In this document: positions 25,825-32,939 of the stretch, piece after piece
How positions within the stretch are numbered: position 1 is the first letter of the stretch
How the letters are laid out: each line of letters opens with the position of its first letter
Source of the DNA: a bacterium
Lineage (GTDB): Bacteria > Vulcanimicrobiota > Vulcanimicrobiia > Vulcanimicrobiales > Vulcanimicrobiaceae
Direction: 5' to 3'
Assembly (NCBI GenBank): GCA_021806945.1
Contig: JAKAPQ010000004.1
Span: forward strand, 1 to 40,825
Length of the DNA: 40,825 nucleotides
The notes under the pieces: model-generated
What the model was told of the DNA's origin: nothing
Databases searched by the model: none
Seen by the model: the letters and a program-made list of their open reading frames with translations, nothing else
Translations under genes and position numbers: made by a program

Positions 25825-26187
25825 TCAGGTACGCAATCGGCAACCCACAATTGCCGCCGCGCGATCGAGCCGCTTATCGAGCGTCCAGAGCCGGCAGCCG
25901 GATACGAGTGCAGAGGCGAGAAGATGAGCGTCTATCCAGCCGATCCCTTTGCCCCAAAGTTTATGTCCGTCGACCAACTTCACGACTTCTTCGTGATCGG
26001 CCGAGGTTGCGACCGGCAAAGCCTCGAGGTTTGCAAGTATGCGAGCACGGTTCCTCAAATTGCCGCAAGCGATCTCGCCGATCACGAACGGGTGTAGCAG
26101 AACGCGCTCCTCTTCGAGGATCTCGACCAGCGCCGCGTTCCCGAATCGGAGATGATCGATCCAAACGGATGTATCGACCAGAATCAC
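25825..26187 (-). CDS. vapC: PIN-domain endoribonuclease toxin (VapC)
   Basis: 120 residues, standard VapC length. The four acidic metal ligands are recognisable: D5 (MILVDTSVWIDHL), E38 (FVIGEIACG), D86 (GIGWIDAHLLASA) and D104 (LWTLDKRL). VapC cleaves tRNA or rRNA with Mg. It overlaps its antitoxin by ATGA, so the pair is coupled. A 43-nt copy of its 3' end occurs at 26474-26516 on the other side of the module. Confidence 0.93.
   Translation of the reverse strand: MILVDTSVWIDHLRFGNAALVEILEEERVLLHPFVIGEIACGNLRNRARILANLEALPVATSADHEEVVKLVDGHKLWGKGIGWIDAHLLASALVSGCRLWTLDKRLDRAAAIVGCRLRT
25859..25902. repeat. VapC 3'-coding repeat, copy 1
   Basis: The sequence starts GCGCGATCGAGCCGCTTATC and recurs at 26474-26516 with one substitution and one missing base. 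Copy 1 encodes the C-terminal part of the VapC at 25825-26187. Confidence 0.85.
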
Positions 26188-26390
26188 CGGCCGGGCTCAG
26201 CCCGTCGCCTGGGAATGGAGCGCAGCTTGGGTTCGGAGCCGCCAAGGGCGGATAGGCGTTCCCCCGCCTCACGAGCGATCAGTGCCCTTAGGCCGGCGTG
26301 CACGAGAGCCGTCTTCCCCTGGATACCTGAAAGCTGTCTCGCGCGCTCAAGCAATTCCCGGTCTATAATCAAGGTCGTTCTCATATGCAT
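26184..26390 (-). CDS. vapB: VapB antitoxin (type II, VapB_antitoxin family)
   Basis: 68 residues: RTTLIIDRELLERARQLSG, IQGKTALVHAGLRALIAREA, GERLSALGGSEP. This is the well-known VapB form with an N-terminal RHH DNA-binding part, the K-T-A-L-V-x-x-G-L motif, and a C-terminal toxin-wrapping tail. It would bind the VapC at 25825 and repress the operon. M1 (26390) and M3 (26384) are both possible starts. The stop overlaps the vapC start by 4 nt. Confidence 0.9.
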   Translation of the reverse strand: MHMRTTLIIDRELLERARQLSGIQGKTALVHAGLRALIAREAGERLSALGGSEPKLRSIPRRRAEPGR

Positions 26391-26473
26391 AAGTATGGCT
26401 CATCCATGCATACTCAGTCAATACGAGCGTGACGCTGCCCTACCATCCCGGGTGGGAAACAGGAGGTCCGCCC

Positions 26474-26516
26474 GCGCGATCGAGCCGCTTATCGGGCGTC
26501 CAAGCCGGCAGCCGGA
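26474..26516. repeat. VapC 3'-coding repeat, copy 2 (non-coding relic)
   Basis: A 43-nt near copy of 25859-25902, in the same orientation, lying between two divergent TA modules. It is the remains of another VapC gene end or a short duplication. Confidence 0.8.
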
Positions 26517-26536
26517 AGAATCGTGCTCGTCAGCGC

Positions 26537-26577
26537 TTGACAGCATGCCATCAGTATATGATAGCATGATGGCATGC
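26537..26577 (+). promoter_or_regulatory. Promoter with palindromic operator over the antitoxin start
   Basis: TTGACA at 26537-26542 is followed by TATGAT (26557-26562) or TGATAG as -10. A perfect 11-bp inverted repeat, GCATGCCATCA (26543-26553) and TGATGGCATGC (26567-26577), spans the promoter and includes the ATG at 26574. The predicted transcription start is only a few bases before the ATG, so the mRNA would be nearly leaderless. An RHH autorepressor binding here would block both polymerase and start codon. Confidence 0.7.
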
Positions 26578-26834
26578 ATCGCATTCAGGTCCAGTTAACG
26601 CAGGAGCAAGAGCGGGTCCTGCGCGAGATGGCGCGTCTGCGCGGCTCGTCGATTTCGGCGCTGATTCGAGAGGGCGTCGAGCAACTGACGGCGCCGGAAC
26701 GCGAGCGCCGCGATCGAGCGCGTCGCGCCGCGCTCGCATTGATCGGAGCCTTCAGCGACGCCCCCGACGTGAGCCGCCGGCACGACGACTATTTGGCGGA
26801 CACAATCCAATCGTCACTGCCCGGCAAGGCGTAG
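26574..26834 (+). CDS. RHH (CopG/MetJ-type) antitoxin
   Basis: 86 residues: MHRIQVQLTQEQERVLREMA, RLRGSSISALIREGVEQL. The N-terminal strand (I-Q-V-Q-L-T) and helix-turn-helix S-I-S-A-L-I-R-E-G-V are the ribbon-helix-helix pattern. The remaining ~45 residues, ending SRRHDDYLADTIQSSLPGKA, resemble the tail of antitoxins that pair with PIN toxins (H-D-x-Y-L-x-x). The stop is directly followed by the PIN gene ATG. No Shine-Dalgarno is seen, in keeping with a near-leaderless transcript. Confidence 0.88.
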   Translation: MHRIQVQLTQEQERVLREMARLRGSSISALIREGVEQLTAPERERRDRARRAALALIGAFSDAPDVSRRHDDYLADTIQSSLPGKA

Positions 26835-27245
26835 ATGCTCGTCTACTGTGACACATCGGCGCTTTACGCGGTGGGGAATCGTGACGACGAAGCGCATGAA
26901 GCCGCCGCCGAGGCGTGGGAAGCGCTCATAGGCGGCGATCGCCATCGCCTCGTCAGCACGAACTACGTCGTCGTCGAAACGCTCTCGCTCGCGCAGAAGC
27001 GCCAGGGACTCGCCGCGGTGCGCGTGCTGCGCGATGCCCTCGAGCAAACCGTCGAGGTAACATTCGTCGATGAAACGCTCCACAACGCAGCGGTCGAGGA
27101 CTGCTTGCGTACGCGGCGGCGCGGCGTGAGCCTCGTGGATTGCGTCGGCTTCGCCTTCATGCGCCGCCATGGCATCCATCACGCTTTCGCGTTCGACCGG
27201 CACTTCACGGAGTACGGCTTCAAGCCGTTCGTAAAGCCTAAATAA
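26835..27245 (+). CDS. PIN-domain toxin (VapC-like)
   Basis: 136 residues. The acidic ligands are D6 (MLVYCDTSALYAV), E49 (TNYVVVETL), D102 (GVSLVDCVGFAFM) and D121 (HAFAFDRHF). This is the branch in which the chain ends F-D-x-H-F-x-x-x-G-F-x-x-F. It starts at the base after the antitoxin stop. It probably cleaves a structured RNA. The murJ 3'-end relic C starts on the other strand 5 nt after its TAA. Confidence 0.92.
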   Translation: MLVYCDTSALYAVGNRDDEAHEAAAEAWEALIGGDRHRLVSTNYVVVETLSLAQKRQGLAAVRVLRDALEQTVEVTFVDETLHNAAVEDCLRTRRRGVSLVDCVGFAFMRRHGIHHAFAFDRHFTEYGFKPFVKPK

Positions 27246-27250
27246 AGATC

Positions 27251-27300
27251 TTACGCGATTGGCGCCTCACGGCTATCCGAGCGCTTGGATCCAATGAAGG
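27251..27300 (-). pseudogene. murJ 3'-end relic (copy C)
   Basis: TTACGCGATTGGCGCCTCAC matches TTACGCAATTGGCGCCTCGC at the intact murJ stop (21965 onward), with two changes. The minus-strand reading is DSREAPIA-stop. Next to it, GGATCCAATGAAGG resembles the murJ H-W-I-G codons, with the sequence between deleted. It lies between two TA modules. Confidence 0.65.
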
Positions 27301-27311
27301 AAGGGCGTATC

Positions 27312-27716
27312 CTAGAGCCGCTGCACTTTCTTCGCCTTGGCAGCTCGTATCAACTCGAGATCGTCCGTCGCAAGTGGAACGCCGCGCCTGATTGCCAGCT
27401 CCAAGTACGTTGCGTCGTAGATCGTAAGGCGGGTCTCGGCCGCGATCTTGATAATATTCGGGAAGTTCGCCGGAACGTGCGGATCCACATCGAGGCGCAA
27501 GAGCGCCAATCGCGCCAACCGATCGCAAGCGACTTCAATGGGTATCCGATTGCGTCGAGCGCCCATGAGCAACCCGCTCGATACTTCGTAGTGCCATAAG
27601 GCGGGAACGATCGCGTTCTCCTCGGCAATGCGTCGCAAAAGGCTCGTCGTACGTTTCGTTCGCTCTTCTTTGAAGAACCATGTGAGAGCAACCGACGCAT
27701 CGACGACAAAGGCCAT
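27312..27716 (-). CDS. PIN-domain toxin (VapC-like)
   Basis: 134 residues with D6 (AFVVDASVALTWFFKEE), E44 (LWHYEVSSGLL), D101 (LTIYDATYLELAIR) and D118/D119 (LATDDLEL). The V-D-A-S-V-A-x-x-W-F and Y-D-A-x-Y-L-E-L-A motifs mark the PIN subfamily that usually pairs with Phd/YefM antitoxins, as here. Its start overlaps the antitoxin stop by 1 nt. The chain ends ELIRAAKAKKVQRL. Confidence 0.92.
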   Translation of the reverse strand: MAFVVDASVALTWFFKEERTKRTTSLLRRIAEENAIVPALWHYEVSSGLLMGARRNRIPIEVACDRLARLALLRLDVDPHVPANFPNIIKIAAETRLTIYDATYLELAIRRGVPLATDDLELIRAAKAKKVQRL

Positions 27717-27955
27717 TAAAACCGGCGCCCGTACTCGACCATCTTCCGTATGGACAGGCCACCCGAGCTCAGTTCATTTTGAACTTCCAGCAGTTCGTCA
27801 ACCACGCGCCGAACGTCCTCGCGGTTGCGCGTGGGGGGTACGATCCGCGCAACGGTCCGGCCGTTGCGCGTAATGGCAACTTCCTCACCGGCCTGAACCT
27901 CATCAAGCAGCTGACTAAAGTGCGTTTTCGCGGCGTACGCACCTATGACTTTCAT
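27716..27955 (-). CDS. Phd/YefM-family antitoxin
   Basis: 79 residues: MKVIGAYAAKTHFSQLLDEV, QAGEEVAITRNGRTVARIVP. The A-K-T-x-x-x-x-L-L-D-x-V-x-x-G-E-x-x-x-I-T-R-x-G-x-x-V-A-x-x-x-P signature is classic Phd/YefM. An upstream ATG at 27961 sits 1 nt from the AGGAGG Shine-Dalgarno and is too close; ATG 27955 is 7 nt away and is chosen. It would bind the following PIN toxin and repress its own promoter. Confidence 0.92.
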   Translation of the reverse strand: MKVIGAYAAKTHFSQLLDEVQAGEEVAITRNGRTVARIVPPTRNREDVRRVVDELLEVQNELSSGGLSIRKMVEYGRRF

Positions 27956-28170
27956 TCTCATCCCTCCTGGCGCATTTCGACCAGCCTTTCGACCAGTCTA
28001 GCATTTTCTTGTGGAGCGACGCAAGTGCGCCCGGAGGTTGCGGTGCAATCGAATAGGCGGTCCGCCCGCACGAGATGGCGCGTCCGCGCTCTGCGAGGCG
28101 ACCGAATCAACGAACTTTTCGTGCCGCCCTCGATGCGCGCCGGTCAGTGTTGGTCAGGGAATTTCGACTG

Positions 28171-28457
28171 TCATGCGGCACTCAACCGTTTCAGCGGCTT
28201 AAGTTTGGCAATAGCCTTAGCGTTCGGGCGATTAAGCGCATCCCACAGTTCGAGCTGGTTCTGCAAACGAAGCCATAGCTCCGCACTCGTGTTAAGTACT
28301 CGGCCAAGGCGCAGAGCGGTATCCGGAGTGATGCCGCGCCTATCGTTCAGAATCTCATTGACAGGTTGCGGCGCGTGATGCCAAGGGCATCGGCAAACTG
28401 TTGTTGCGTGACAGAGTGCTCCTCGATGATATCCCGTAGGTGATCTCCAGGAGTCAA
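28171..28457 (-). pseudogene. HigA/XRE antitoxin with a frameshift, no partner
   Basis: Two frames together give one HigA. The N-terminal piece (from TTG 28457) is PGDHLRDIIEEHSVTQQQFA, DALGITRRN; its own frame stops at 28347. The C-terminal piece in the next frame reads PVNEILNDRRGITPDTALRL, GRVLNTSAELWLRLQNQLEL and ends at 28171. The intact family reads G-(I/V)-(T/S)-R-x-x-V-N-E-I-L, so a single-base shift lies near 28368-28380. No HigB-type toxin is found on either side. The site is a relic or contains a sequencing error. Confidence 0.75.
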
Positions 28458-28507
28458 CGGTCGCCGCGAGCAGGCCTCGGGGGACTCCGCGCACAACCGA
28501 TAGCCGG

Positions 28508-30322
28508 GTGCGAGCGTTCCGAATTACGGGAGATTCCCCGCTGCGAAACTTTTCGCTAAGGCTTACCGTTCTTGCGCTCTTCGCGCTGGCGCTGTGCGCG
28601 CCGGCTGGGGCGGCGACGATCGTTCGCTTGCATGCCAACCGCATCGCGTTCTACTACGATCGCTTTCTGATCGAGGCCGACGGCAACGTGCGCGTGCAGA
28701 CGAGCGACGGCATGACGGTGACGGGCCAGGCCTTCACGATGGACCTACGGTTGAACCGCTTCATGGTCGCGGGACACGTGCACGTCGATTCGCCGTCCGG
28801 TTCGCAAGACGGCGCCGCTCTCGCCGATTTCATCAGCTTCAACCGCGTCTATTTCGTGCCCATTACCACGGAGCCCGATCGCTGGACGTTTATTAACGGG
28901 GATTTCAAGCATCCCGTTAAGGGGTTGGTGATGCCGGGGGATACGTTTTTCTTCCCCGATCTAGCGCACGCGCGCGTCTATCTCTACGCTCGCAGCGCGG
29001 TGATCGGACCGCAAGCGTTCGTGCGCTTCGGGCCGAGCCGCGTCGCGCTCGTCGGCCACGCCTACGTGCCGTTTCCATCGTATTACCTGAACTTCTCGAC
29101 CAACCAGAACCTCGGAGCCAACTCGCTTGCCGGCGCGAACTTCGACGGCACGTATCAGTTCGCGGGAAACGCGAACGCGATCAGCGCGGTGCACGTGCGG
29201 TACGACACGGTCAACAAAGCCTACCTCTCTTTCGAACAGCACTTGAGTTCGAAGAAAGCGTACGGGGTGTTCTCGCTCAATCCGGCGACGAAGACGTCGA
29301 AGTACTGGAACCTGCTGCTGGACGACCGCCCCTCGAAGACCTTCGAGATCCAAACCTTCACGCAGCTGCACACGGTTCAATACGGATTGGGCCAGCCGTT
29401 CCAGGCGCAACAGGTGACCAACGTGCAGCTCACCCAGGCACTGAAGCGGGCGTTTCTGCAAGGGAACTACCAGTTTTTCAACGCCAGCCTCTTGGCGCCG
29501 TTCGCACCTAATATCAACGCCGGCGCGATCAATGCGTTCTTCCCCTACCATCCCTCCAACGCGTCGCTCGGCATAAGCACCTCCGACGAGCAGTTTGGCA
29601 AGCTGCCCTTCTTCGAACGGATGCGCTTCGGCTTCGGCTTTCAGCACAACTCGTACGGCTTGCAGACGATCGGCCGCGTTTCGTACACGACGATTTGGGA
29701 CCATTACGCGGGTTTCACGATATATAGCAATCCGATCCGCATCGGCGACCCGATGAAGCGCTTCACCGATCTCTACCTCAACGCGATTCTCGATAAGCAG
29801 CGCACGTGGAACTCGGCGCCGCACTACATCGATACCACCAACACGACGTTCAGCCTGAGCAAGACGTTCAACCAGCACCTCTCCAGCTACCTGATGTACA
29901 ACGTCAACAACACCGGAGACTTCTATGAGAACGGTTTGCAGTCGGTCGCCTACGCACCCTTCGTTCCGGCGCTCAACGGGAGCAGCTACCCCGGCTACGC
30001 GGCCTTCCACGGCCAGGCTACGCTCCGAACGCTGAGCCTCGGAGCGACCTATACGAATCTGGACTACTTCACGTTCTCGCTCCTGGCGCGGCAGCATAAG
30101 GATTTTCCGGCACCGATTCCGTTTCTGTTCCCGCTGCCGCCGACCAACGTGCTCGGCCAGTTCCTCTACCCGAACTTCCTCGGCCAGCCGGCGTTCGATA
30201 TCACCGGGGACCTGCGCTTCCGCGTGAACCCGCACATGTCGATCGACATCTCGCGTTCGTACTATTTCAACTACGAGAACCTGCGCTGGACGCCGCAGTT
30301 TGTCTTCCAGGTAATGCAATGA
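28508..30322 (+). CDS. LptD/OstA-like outer-membrane protein
   Basis: 604 residues (GTG 28508). A signal segment, LTVLALFALALCAPAGAA, is followed by an OstA/LptA-like domain: RIAFYYDRFLIEADGNVRVQ, TSDGMTVTGQAFTMDLRLNR. The remaining ~450 residues are alternating aromatic/polar strands of a beta-barrel, with NTTFSLSKTFNQHLSSYLMY and a final ENLRWTPQFVFQV. LptD inserts lipopolysaccharide into the outer leaflet. This one is shorter than proteobacterial LptD (about 780) and lacks obvious Cys pairs. The next gene overlaps by ATGA. It indicates a diderm cell. The substrate in this lineage is unknown. Confidence 0.75.
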   Translation: MRAFRITGDSPLRNFSLRLTVLALFALALCAPAGAATIVRLHANRIAFYYDRFLIEADGNVRVQTSDGMTVTGQAFTMDLRLNRFMVAGHVHVDSPSGSQDGAALADFISFNRVYFVPITTEPDRWTFINGDFKHPVKGLVMPGDTFFFPDLAHARVYLYARSAVIGPQAFVRFGPSRVALVGHAYVPFPSYYLNFSTNQNLGANSLAGANFDGTYQFAGNANAISAVHVRYDTVNKAYLSFEQHLSSKKAYGVFSLNPATKTSKYWNLLLDDRPSKTFEIQTFTQLHTVQYGLGQPFQAQQVTNVQLTQALKRAFLQGNYQFFNASLLAPFAPNINAGAINAFFPYHPSNASLGISTSDEQFGKLPFFERMRFGFGFQHNSYGLQTIGRVSYTTIWDHYAGFTIYSNPIRIGDPMKRFTDLYLNAILDKQRTWNSAPHYIDTTNTTFSLSKTFNQHLSSYLMYNVNNTGDFYENGLQSVAYAPFVPALNGSSYPGYAAFHGQATLRTLSLGATYTNLDYFTFSLLARQHKDFPAPIPFLFPLPPTNVLGQFLYPNFLGQPAFDITGDLRFRVNPHMSIDISRSYYFNYENLRWTPQFVFQVMQ

Positions 30323-31125
30323 TGCGCACGTGGCTCATGCGCGCCATGGCGCTAGCGCTCGTCATCTGCGCGCTCGGCGCGGGGACCGGCGCTCTTTCGA
30401 TCACCGGGCAGTTGCTCGACTACGAGAAGGGCTACGTCTTCTTCACCACCGGCGACGGCTTCCGGGTCGCGTCGGATCTGCGCCTGCGCAGCTATAAGAC
30501 GGGCGGCCCGACCACGCTGCAGCCGCAGGCGCGCATGTACGCGCGCGCCACGTTCGACGCGGCCGGTGACGTGAGCGAGCTCGATCTTTCGCGCGCGCCT
30601 CTCACCTTTGCCGGCGACTATGCCGCCGCGCACAAGTTCGCGGTCGCGCTCTCGCCGCCGGTTGCCAATCCCGCGCTCGTTCCGAAGCACGGAGGCGGCT
30701 ACTGTTCGAACACCGTGCCCGGCAAGTTGGTACCGGTCACCATCACGGTGCAGGTGCCGCCCGACACCGCGCCCACCGACCAAGTCTACATGACGACCGA
30801 TGTCAGCGCCTGGAACCCACAGGCCTACCTGCTCACGCGCATCAACGCGATGGAGTACCGCCTGGTACTGCAGTTGCTCTCGGGTACCGTGATGCACGTG
30901 CTCTTCGACCGCGGCTCGACGCAATCGATTCAGCGCGGCGAGAACGGCCTTCAGCAGCAGCCGTATCTGCTGTGCGTCGGCGACTCGACCGTGCAAGCCT
31001 ACACCCGAACGATCTACCACTGGGGCGACGAGCAGCACGGCAACCTCTCCGCTCCGCAGGCGTTCCCCACGCCCTACAACCCCGCGCCGTTCCCGAACCT
31101 GCCAACGCCGCCACCGTCGCCGTAA
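30319..31125 (+). CDS. Secreted protein with starch-binding-like (CBM20-type) domain
   Basis: 268 residues with a signal peptide (MRAMALALVICALGAGTGAL). The middle reads LVPVTITVQVPPDTAPTDQV, YMTTDVSAWNPQAYLLTRIN, AMEYRLVLQLLSGTVMHVLF, DRGSTQSIQRGENG. This follows the CBM20 order: F-x-V x-x-x-G-x-x-x-Y-x-x-G-x-x-x-x-x-x-W, L-x-L-x-x-G-T x-x-x-Y-K-F-x-R-G-x-W-x-x-x-E. Some aromatic binding residues are replaced, so glucan binding is uncertain. The C-terminus is Pro-rich. It overlaps the LptD-like gene by 4 nt, so they probably act together at the cell envelope. Confidence 0.65.
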   Translation: MMRTWLMRAMALALVICALGAGTGALSITGQLLDYEKGYVFFTTGDGFRVASDLRLRSYKTGGPTTLQPQARMYARATFDAAGDVSELDLSRAPLTFAGDYAAAHKFAVALSPPVANPALVPKHGGGYCSNTVPGKLVPVTITVQVPPDTAPTDQVYMTTDVSAWNPQAYLLTRINAMEYRLVLQLLSGTVMHVLFDRGSTQSIQRGENGLQQQPYLLCVGDSTVQAYTRTIYHWGDEQHGNLSAPQAFPTPYNPAPFPNLPTPPPSP

Positions 31126-31150
31126 TGCGCCGGACGCGGCGTATCGGCTG

Positions 31151-31744
31151 CTAACGGATCGTGATCGGGATGCCGCCGGTGACCGCGGCACCGGCGGTGT
31201 TGCGCGCGGTCACCTCGATGGTGTAGGTGCGCCGCAGAAACGATGGCAGGTTCGGCACCTGGTAGGTCAGCTCGAAGCGGCCGACGCCGACCTTGGCTAG
31301 GGGATGCGCGTAGCCGGCGATGCGCGCGACGACGCTGGCAACATTCGACGAAGTCGTGACCGTCCCCGAGACGATCTGCCCCGGGTGGGCGACGCTCGTG
31401 CTGAGCGACATGCCCGTGATCTGCGGTGGAGCATTCGGCGCGGCCACGGGAACGGCCGGCGGCCGTGCGGGCACCGCTGTAGCGGCGGGCGTGGCCGGAA
31501 TCGCCGCGGTGGGAGCCGCGCTCGCAGCCGCGGCCGGCGCGCTCGTCGGAGGGGCACTCGCGGGTGGGGCGCTCGTGGGCGCAGCGCTCGGCGGCACGCT
31601 GGGCAGCGCGGTCGGCCCCCCGGCAAGCGTTGCCGCGGGCGGGTCCGAGAGATTGCGCTGCGACCAGGAGTACAACTCCAGCGCTGCGACGCCGGCCACG
31701 ATAACGGCCAAGACCACGAGGGGTATGATTTTACGGCTCTTCAT
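31151..31744 (-). CDS. Membrane-anchored Pro/Ala-rich protein with Ig-like domain
   Basis: 197 residues. An N-terminal anchor (KIIPLVVLAVIVAGVAALEL) is followed by ~70 residues of Pro/Ala/Ser repeats (APTSAPPASAPPTSAPAAAA), an extended linker, and then a ~85-residue beta-sandwich-like part: ITGMSLSTSVAHPGQIVSGT, VTTSSNVASVVARIAGYAHP, TYTIEVTARNTAGAAVTGG. The last part resembles invasin/Ig-type surface domains. Function is unknown. It is convergent with the preceding gene and divergent from the GT2 gene. Confidence 0.7.
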   Translation of the reverse strand: MKSRKIIPLVVLAVIVAGVAALELYSWSQRNLSDPPAATLAGGPTALPSVPPSAAPTSAPPASAPPTSAPAAAASAAPTAAIPATPAATAVPARPPAVPVAAPNAPPQITGMSLSTSVAHPGQIVSGTVTTSSNVASVVARIAGYAHPLAKVGVGRFELTYQVPNLPSFLRRTYTIEVTARNTAGAAVTGGIPITIR

Positions 31745-31836
31745 GTAACCTCAGATTCGGTGAACGGTTTGTCCCCCGCTATGGTTGCGTTCCTGCTCGC
31801 AAGCGAAGCTCCGCCGCGCGTCGAACGAGCGGGGCC

Positions 31837-32817
31837 ATGGTAGCTCCCCCACCACCGGAGAGTATCGCGCTCAGCATCGTCGTACCGCTCTTCAACGAGG
31901 AAGCGAACGTCGACCCGTTGCTCGAGCGCATCGCCGGCATCGTCGAACGCTTGCCCGATCCTCCGTCGTACGAGATCGTGCTGGTCAACGACGGCAGCCG
32001 CGACGGCACGCTCGCGCGCATCCGCGAGCAACTGCTCCGGCGCCCCAATCTGGTACTGCTGAACCTCTCGCGCAACTTCGGGCACCAGCTCGCCGCCACC
32101 GCCGGCATCGACGCCGCGCGCGGCGACGCCGTCGTGCTGATGGATGGCGATCTGCAAGATCCGCCGGAACTCATCGAGCGGTTCGTCGAGCGCTGGCGTG
32201 CCGGTTACGATGTCGTCTACGCCGTGCGGCGCTCGCGCAAAGGCGAGAGCGCGTTCAAACTCGCGACGGCGCGGCTCTTCTACCGCACCATCAAGCGTTT
32301 GACCAACGTCGCGATACCGGTCGACGCAGGCGACTTCCGCCTCATGAGCCGGCGCGTCGTCGAGGCGCTCAAGCGTTCGCGCGAGCGCCATCGCTTTTTG
32401 CGCGGCATGGTGAGCTGGATCGGCTACAATCAAACCGGCGTCGAGTACGATCGCGACGAGCGCCGTTCGGGCACCACGAAGTACCCGCTTTCGAAGATGC
32501 TCTCGTTCGCGATCGACGGCATCACCTCGTTCTCCGACGTACCGCTGCGCTTCGCATCCTATCTCGGTTTCATCGCGAGCACCTTCGCGTTTCTCTACGG
32601 CATCTTCGTCATCGCCGTGCGCCTCTTCGATATCAAAGGCATCCCGGGCTTTGAACGCGGCTGGGCCTCGACGATCGTCACCGTCCTCTTCCTCGGCGGC
32701 ATCCAACTCATCGGCATCGGCATCCTCGGCGAATACATCGGCCGCATCTACGACGAAGTAAAAGCCCGCCCACTCTACCTCGTCGCCGAGATAGAACGCT
32801 CCGCCCCTCCAAAATAA
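31837..32817 (+). CDS. GtrB/DPM1-like polyprenyl-phosphate glycosyltransferase
   Basis: 326 residues. GT2 domain: LSIVVPLFNEEANV, EIVLVNDGSRDGTLARI, NFGHQLAATAGIDAARGDAV, VLMDGDLQDPPELI (D-x-D and D-L-Q-D-P-P), then GDFRLMSRRVVEAL and RGMVSWIGYNQ. Two C-terminal membrane helices follow (GFIASTFAFLYGIFVIAVRL; IVTVLFLGGIQLIGIGILGE) and Y-I-G-R-I-Y-x-E. This is the bactoprenol glucosyltransferase (GtrB/YfdH/ArnC) layout. It would load glucose or a similar sugar on undecaprenyl phosphate for use outside. It stands alone rather than in the main cluster. Confidence 0.92.
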   Translation: MVAPPPPESIALSIVVPLFNEEANVDPLLERIAGIVERLPDPPSYEIVLVNDGSRDGTLARIREQLLRRPNLVLLNLSRNFGHQLAATAGIDAARGDAVVLMDGDLQDPPELIERFVERWRAGYDVVYAVRRSRKGESAFKLATARLFYRTIKRLTNVAIPVDAGDFRLMSRRVVEALKRSRERHRFLRGMVSWIGYNQTGVEYDRDERRSGTTKYPLSKMLSFAIDGITSFSDVPLRFASYLGFIASTFAFLYGIFVIAVRLFDIKGIPGFERGWASTIVTVLFLGGIQLIGIGILGEYIGRIYDEVKARPLYLVAEIERSAPPK

Positions 32818-32831
32818 ACCACTCCGCCCCC

Positions 32832-32872
32832 CTGTCATCCTGAGCTTGTCGAAGGGCAGAGCTTGTCGAAGA
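32832..32872 (-). repeat. Dispersed REP-like repeat, copy 4, with half-repeat
   Basis: CTGTCATCCTGAGCTTGTCG, followed by AAGGGC, is the reverse-oriented repeat. A partial second copy (AGAGCTTGTCGAAGA) follows directly. It lies just after the GT2 stop. Confidence 0.75.
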
Positions 32873-32939
32873 ACGGAGGGCTGGTGCGCGAGCGCGGCAA
32901 AATACGTCATCTCGCCGAGTGTCTCGATGGAGTACCGCG

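Noticed and set aside
28961-30319. Long minus-strand open frame of 452 codons opposite the LptD-like gene
   Set aside because: It is rich in Arg, Glu and Val in the pattern of an antisense shadow, has no motif, and the plus strand encodes a clear signal peptide and barrel.
31297-31843. Several open frames opposite the Pro/Ala-rich gene
   Set aside because: Repetitive GC-rich codons open every frame. Only the frame with a membrane anchor and Ig-like part is protein-like.
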